From Crambe crambe (Eukaryota > Porifera > Demospongiae > Poecilosclerida > Crambeidae): a stretch of 64,000 bases of DNA. The notes beneath the pieces are model-generated. The model was not told the origin of the DNA and ran no database searches. It was given only the letters and a program-made list of their open reading frames with translations. The position numbers and the translations under genes were made by a program. Below, one piece after another: positions 59,271 through 64,000 of this stretch. The stretch is from assembly GCA_963924555.1 (NCBI GenBank), contig OZ004585.1:4849488-4913487 (forward strand). Reading direction: 5' to 3'. Numbering within the stretch: the first letter of the stretch is position 1; each line of letters opens with the position of its first letter.

Positions 59271-59681
59271 AGGTCTTAATGTACCCTTGTACAAAATTTG
59301 GTGCTTTTATCACCCCGGTAACAGTAACCTTGAAAAATGTCGCTAAGCCACCTGACTAATTGAATGAGTGATCTGTCAGAGTTTGAAAAGTTTTCTGGAG
59401 GATGAACCACTTAAGGTGTTCAAAGGTGTTCAGAGATGCATAATATCAGGATATCACTAATAATCAGAGAATACGATAGTACTCTCTAAGCAGGGATGGC
59501 ATGGATTACCTAATTGGACTAATACCAAAATACTTCCCTCCTATATACAGTCAGCAACTCCTAACTTGAAGACAGAACACCTTCAATATGCTAGGAATCA
59601 AGTAGCTATGAAGAGCAGAAGACAAAGTATCATTGTACAGCGAATTCTAAAATTGTTATTTTCATCTGGTCGTTCATCATT

Positions 59682-59720
<39 letters not shown>

Positions 59721-60439
59721 TGGTTCATTGAAATGTTTGTACCACACTACTTCCTTTAACTCGATATGTTCAAAAATAGCACTTTCACTGAATGCACTGA
59801 ATTGTCCTGATGGTTCGAAAGCTAGCTATAGCACTAGTGGAAGTTCTTACTCAATGCTATTAAAATGAAATGTTGGTTTGGTGTGAGATAAACATCCTTT
59901 TTCAGATGTAGCTATAATCAATTTCAGTTGATTAGCTACAAATGAGTGATCTGTCAGAGTTTGAAAAGCTTATTGGGGATGAACCACTAAGGTGTTCAGA
60001 GGTGCATAATATCAGGATATCTCTAATAGTTTAAGCTATATGAAGTATTGTATAATTATGATCATGATGATGAAACCTTCAATGTTACATGCATGGCTAC
60101 TTACTAGCAGCAATGTTATGTCAATCTTTCCTTCAAAATGACAACCAAAACTTCCCCAAAATTGTCCTTTTTAGCAACCATGTAGCTATGTAGAAATAAA
60201 TTTTCTTGAGAAATAATTTTCATTTTTAATGCTAATCTATTATGTAGCTATTAGCAATAAATGATGCAGTTGGCAGATATCTTGGGCCGCCCCTTTGGGA
60301 TAGGTAAATATCTAGTGTATTACAAATAAAGAACTTTGTGTAGAGCTTGTCACTTTTCGAGGAACTGTGAGAGCTATATGAGACTGTCATAATTGTACAG
60401 GTAATTCTTAAAAACATGCATGATATTGGATGTAATTAC
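59271..60439. other. stretch between the transposon cluster and copy G
   Basis: A (TCA)n microsatellite lies at 59682-59718; the serine run it could encode is not evidence of a gene. From about 59815 the sequence matches the copy D downstream flank from about 19400 (TAGTGGAA(A/G)TTCTTA, GTTACATG, GGCAGATATCTTGGGC), that is intron 1 of the duplicated receptor unit. GTGATCTGTCAGAGTTTGAA occurs at both 59370 and 59946. Confidence 0.5.
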
Positions 60440-60755
60440 CATAAAACATGACAGCCTCTGAGTATTTTTCTCCAGTAATACAGCAAACACTTGCTTCAAA
60501 ATCTTCAGTTACATCATATGTGAAATAGTCCTCATTGACATCTGTAGATGTATTTCTGATAAATACATCCATACTGTCATTAAACTCAAATCTTGCATCA
60601 GGGTCAGCCAAACCACCATCTAGTACACTATGACACTGACGCCTGAACACATTTGGAGCTTCCCTCGGTGAAGGCAAATAGAAGTCCAAAACAGGAATCC
60701 CCAAGACAATATGGATGGAGTACAAGAATAAAGTGCTAGTAAGCAAAGATAACAT
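60440..60755 (-). pseudogene. copy G: orphan first exon (signal peptide + Ig1) of the three-Ig receptor family
   Basis: ATG at 60755, signal peptide MLSLLTSTLFLYSIHIVLG, Ig1 ending in VTEDFEASVCCITGEKYS and an intact phase-1 donor (TATG|GTAATT). The 316-bp length equals gene C exon 1. The residue before the conserved cysteine is Cys instead of the Arg of all other copies. No Ig2, Ig3, membrane or tail exon lies in the 6.5 kb before gene F exon 1 at 53899, so I class it as a fragment. It might still act as an alternative first exon for gene F. Upstream sequence to about 61140 matches copy D. Confidence 0.6.
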
Positions 60756-62205
60756 GACAAATTCTTGCTCGAAGATCTGGAACTAATTGATGTTTTGTAG
60801 CTACTTAGCCAATTGGATGTTTTGGATTAGGAGTTGTTGTGGACAGATAGCTAACGATAACAATTATTTAGTATTCCAATAATAATGGTTTTGGTTACAG
60901 TCAGTACTAGCTGCCACAGATCCAAAAGTCCCAAGATATAGCTACACATGATGACTGGTAGCTATTGAACAGCTAGTTGGAGATACGTAGTAACTATAGT
61001 TCATACATTGTTCATGCATTTACTATAGCTACACAATAATTATGTAGCTACTGTCAATTTATGCACTCTTCATAATAGCCTGTATAGTAACTCATGCATT
61101 GTTTGTGTATAACAGTAGATATTTTAAGTATTATGCCTTAAATGTTAGCAGTCCATTGCTGTTAGCATTGAGGAAAGTTTCCAATGGAATAGATATTATT
61201 GATCCAAGAAATTTGTGGTCCTACGAAATACATAAAATGGATATTATTGATCCAAGAAATTTGTGGTCCTACGACGTAGCTGGAACAACATGAAAGCTAT
61301 TTGATAAGACCATTTCCCTGGGGTTGGTAAAGGGTTTGGCTTGTGAGGATGTATGTGTAATTAATGATTCATGTAACTATAGCTATATATTTTTTGTCAA
61401 TTACTATGTAAACAATTTCTTTTGTAGCTGCTATAGCAAGCTAGCTGTAGGCTAAGCTAAGTTTGAGCCACGTACATGTAGCTATGTATAATGATTAGGA
61501 AAATTGAAACAGTAATTATAAAATAAAATGGTGTATAATATTTCTAAATGGTATAGCTAGTATAAATGAAGGGAGTGATGAGACTGGTCTATGATCCATC
61601 ATTGTACATGAAATAAGCATATACCAACCTGTAAAAAGGCTCTAAAAATGAATTTACATTATAGTAATTATTTTGTGCAATAAATATTTTGGTTATAAAA
61701 GGTGTGAATTTCACTGTGGCTAATAATCAATTAAAACGAACAATTTGATATGATGATTATGATAACAATAATTATTAATTCCCAAAGAACTACATGGCTA
61801 CATGTTTAGCAATGTCTTTTCTCCAAAACAGGAATGCTAAAATATTTTTCTATTAGCAAATAACCATAATGAGAAATTTTCTCATAGAGATACTGTAATT
61901 CAATTTGTAGCTAGGATGATAGTGGCTTGTAATGTTGCTGAATGCATGTCATGAGTTGCTGTATGCTTTATGTATTGCTGCTGCTATACATTTTATGTCT
62001 GTTGTCTGTGTGGTATGGTTTGTCTTGTAAATTCTCTTTTCAGTTCTCCACTGTAAGGCCAGCTGGCCGGAAAGCGTGACAGTTGTACTCACTCTCCCAC
62101 ACCATTATTGTTGATTGTGTGGGACAACACCATCTTGACCACTTCCCAAAAGGAAACCATGCCATGATAGCTAGCTGGCTATTACAAGGACTTAGCTAAT
62201 TATTA
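60756..62205. other. upstream flank of copy G
   Basis: 60756-61140 matches the upstream side of copy D. 61155-61345 matches 20943-21060 in opposite orientation and has an internal direct duplication (ATTATTGATCCAAGAAATTT twice). The block from about 61780 to 61920 again resembles the intron-1 repeat of copies B, D and G. No exon found. Confidence 0.45.
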
Positions 62206-63205
62206 TGGTTACCACTTTCACAGGTAGCTATATATCTTAAATCTATTTATAAGAGAAATCTAGTGACAGAAAAAAAAATCTTTTTCAAAAGTTCACCCTT
62301 GACATCTATATATATAGCTACTTACTTACATGTACATACCACACCTTTTAACACTTGATCATAGTTAAACACTTAGAATAATTTTACAAAAAAAATGATA
62401 ATAGCTATAACTACGAATGTTGTACATACAATTAATTAACTGCTACTACATACTACTACTACTACTACTACTATAAGATTTGAAAATAATTGTTAATCAT
62501 TAATATTCAGTTCATGTGTGATAGCCTCTTGGTTTTCTTCAGGTACTAGCTACAGAATATAAAGCATAGATAGAATTATTATTATAGCTGTAGTGTATGG
62601 AACTTCTCAATGTGGACACTTATTGGGGTGATTTGCATTGAGACACAGAAATGTAGGGTAGAGTGAGTGAGCTGACTCTCATCATTGATAACTTGATAAC
62701 TAGGTCTACACTCCAAAATGCCCCTTGCTTTGAACTTGCATAATGCACAGCAGTTTTGCTGTAGGAGCTTGAATAATCAAAGTGGATTGTAGTTCCTAGG
62801 CTTATGCATTACAGTTTCTTATAGTTGGCTGGAATTTGCCACTTATAACTCAATAGCAAGGAATTATAGTGATCAATAAACCAGCTAAAGAATTTTTCAG
62901 TGGTAAGTTCCAGCAGTGGTAGCTACACAGAAGAAGTAGAGAATAAGAGAGTTTGGAACTAAAATCAATTGGCATGAGTATGGCAGTAATGAAAATTTAT
63001 GGCTAGTAGAGATGGCAGATTAGTAATACATGGCCTACAGACCCCAATTCATCACCAATGGTTTCATCCACTCTGGAATTGCTGGAGTATTGGATAGTGA
63101 CAATTCCTTAAGAAACAATAGATACAGAATTCTTTTTAATAGCTAACAAAATTTTCCTGATCTCCAGTAAAAACCCAATGGGGATAGGAAGATATTGAGA
63201 TGGTT
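62206..63205. repeat. duplicate of the gene E upstream region (27567-28665)
   Basis: Long collinear similarity with scattered substitutions and indels, including TATCACAGGTA-type start, GAAATCTAGTGACAGAAAAA, a CTA trinucleotide tract (62446-62474) and CAATGGGGATAGGAAGATATT. It ends where the transposon remnant at 63217 begins. No coding content. Confidence 0.6.
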
Positions 63206-63216
63206 GAGGAGGCGGA

Positions 63217-63757
63217 CAAAAGAGCCTGGTACCCACTGTTTGCGCATGCGCCAATTTTCCGGAATTGTAATCTCTCAGTATAGTAATCTTCCATGACGCA
63301 TGATGCAATACTGCTGAATCAGCACTGCAGCAGACTAGCTCTAGTTCACCAGTTCTTCTTTGCGGACGGTGTGTTTGTTTACGCCCTATCTCAGCTGGGA
63401 CAACCCCACCTAGTATTGAACAAGGAGCAGCAGCAAGCAATTCTCTCCGTTCGTTTGTTTAGCTGAGGCTGTGATCATCTCCTCTGGATTTAAGGGAGAG
63501 CGGCTTATGGATAAAGAAATTTTTGCCACTATGAATAGTTTTAGAAGTGCCAGTCTTGTCTTCTCTTCTCCAGAGAATTTAGCTTTCTTGGTATCTTATA
63601 GCGCATGCTCATACATGTAGTTACATGCTGTGACATCACACACCGTCATAAAGTGTAATAGGCAGGAATTTAGCGTGAAATTTTTGGCACATGCACAAAC
63701 AGTGGGTACCAGGCTGTATTTCCGCTTCCGCATTATATAGACCCTGGGTACGAGGCT
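63217..63757. mobile_element. TAGCC-family transposon remnant lacking its outer left end
   Basis: AGCCTGGTACCCACTGTTTG and CGCATGCGCC on the left are mirrored at the right by CAAACAGTGGGTACCAGGCT (63697-63716). On the right the outer end follows (GACCCTGGGTACGAGGCTA, ending about 63757). The matching outer end on the left is missing. No transposase frame is seen. Confidence 0.6.
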
Positions 63758-64000
63758 AATGCACATGCAGCTGTACATAAGTTTTGGCACCCACAATGTC
63801 ATGGGTGTGGCAACCTTAAATTGAACAGGAAATTGATGCACAGCTGGAGTCAGAAAGTGCATTTCTGTGAAGAATTCGATCCTAATCAGAGAGTGCGGTA
63901 GCACTCTCTATGTAGGGTTTCAGCGGATGGGCGTGGCTTCTCTCATTAGAATAATACAAACTGGACTCTCAGTATCTCTTCTATTCTTGCTACAGGCTCA
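63758..64000. other. right edge, no gene seen
   Basis: The only notable feature is a short hairpin-like motif GAGAGTGCGGTAGCACTCTC at 63890-63909 followed by TATGTAGGG, a dispersed signature seen elsewhere in the window. Confidence 0.4.

Noticed and set aside
59566-59868. Open frame with a long serine run
   Set aside because: The serines come from a (TCA)n microsatellite; no domain or splice context supports a gene.

Overview
The window looks like nuclear DNA of a demosponge, most probably Amphimedon queenslandica or a close relative. That is an inference from four things: AT-rich sequence, many short phase-1 introns, a sponge-type receptor tyrosine kinase with immunoglobulin (Ig) domains, and dense invasion by small inverted-repeat transposons. 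Nothing resembles bacterial or organellar DNA. Spliced genes were rebuilt by hand from GT/AG sites, exon phases and paralogue comparison; each of the four complete models sums to a multiple of three and stays open across every join.

The core is a family of cell-surface Ig receptors, all on the minus strand and running from about 60.8 kb down past the left edge. Its module is three phase 1-1 exons: signal peptide plus Ig1, then Ig2, then Ig3. Three copies are complete. Gene F (44796-53899, 771 aa) joins the module to a cytoplasmic tyrosine kinase with all catalytic residues. Gene E (21250-27333, 578 aa) and gene C (6936-11746, 459 aa) join it to kinase-free tails carrying several YxxI/V motifs. 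Copies A (leaves the window), B (exons 1-2 only), D (exon 1 inverted, exon 3 truncated) and G (exon 1 only) are partial or broken. An unrelated two-Ig receptor, gene H (29281-40678, 363 aa), lies between E and F. One locus thus holds related ectodomains on a kinase and on tyrosine-motif tails; the functional link (kinase and SH2-adaptor signalling) is a hypothesis.

The rest is mostly transposon-derived: degraded Ty3/gypsy elements (3.0-4.65 kb and 30.4-33.7 kb), a Ty1/copia scrap (25.8 kb), a Helitron-like scrap (2.7 kb), elements with ends TAGCCTCGTTCCCAGGC and 9-bp target duplications carrying RecQ-helicase-like scraps (8.3 and 15.0-16.8 kb), two facing copies of a transposon-associated PIN-like/cysteine-rich protein (56.4-59.3 kb), Tc1/mariner-like and hAT-like miniature elements, long palindromes at 11.9-14.2 kb, and a minisatellite at 26.3-26.9 kb. 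Segmental duplicates link the flanks of copies B, D, E and G. A weak candidate gene starts head-to-head with gene F at 54159.
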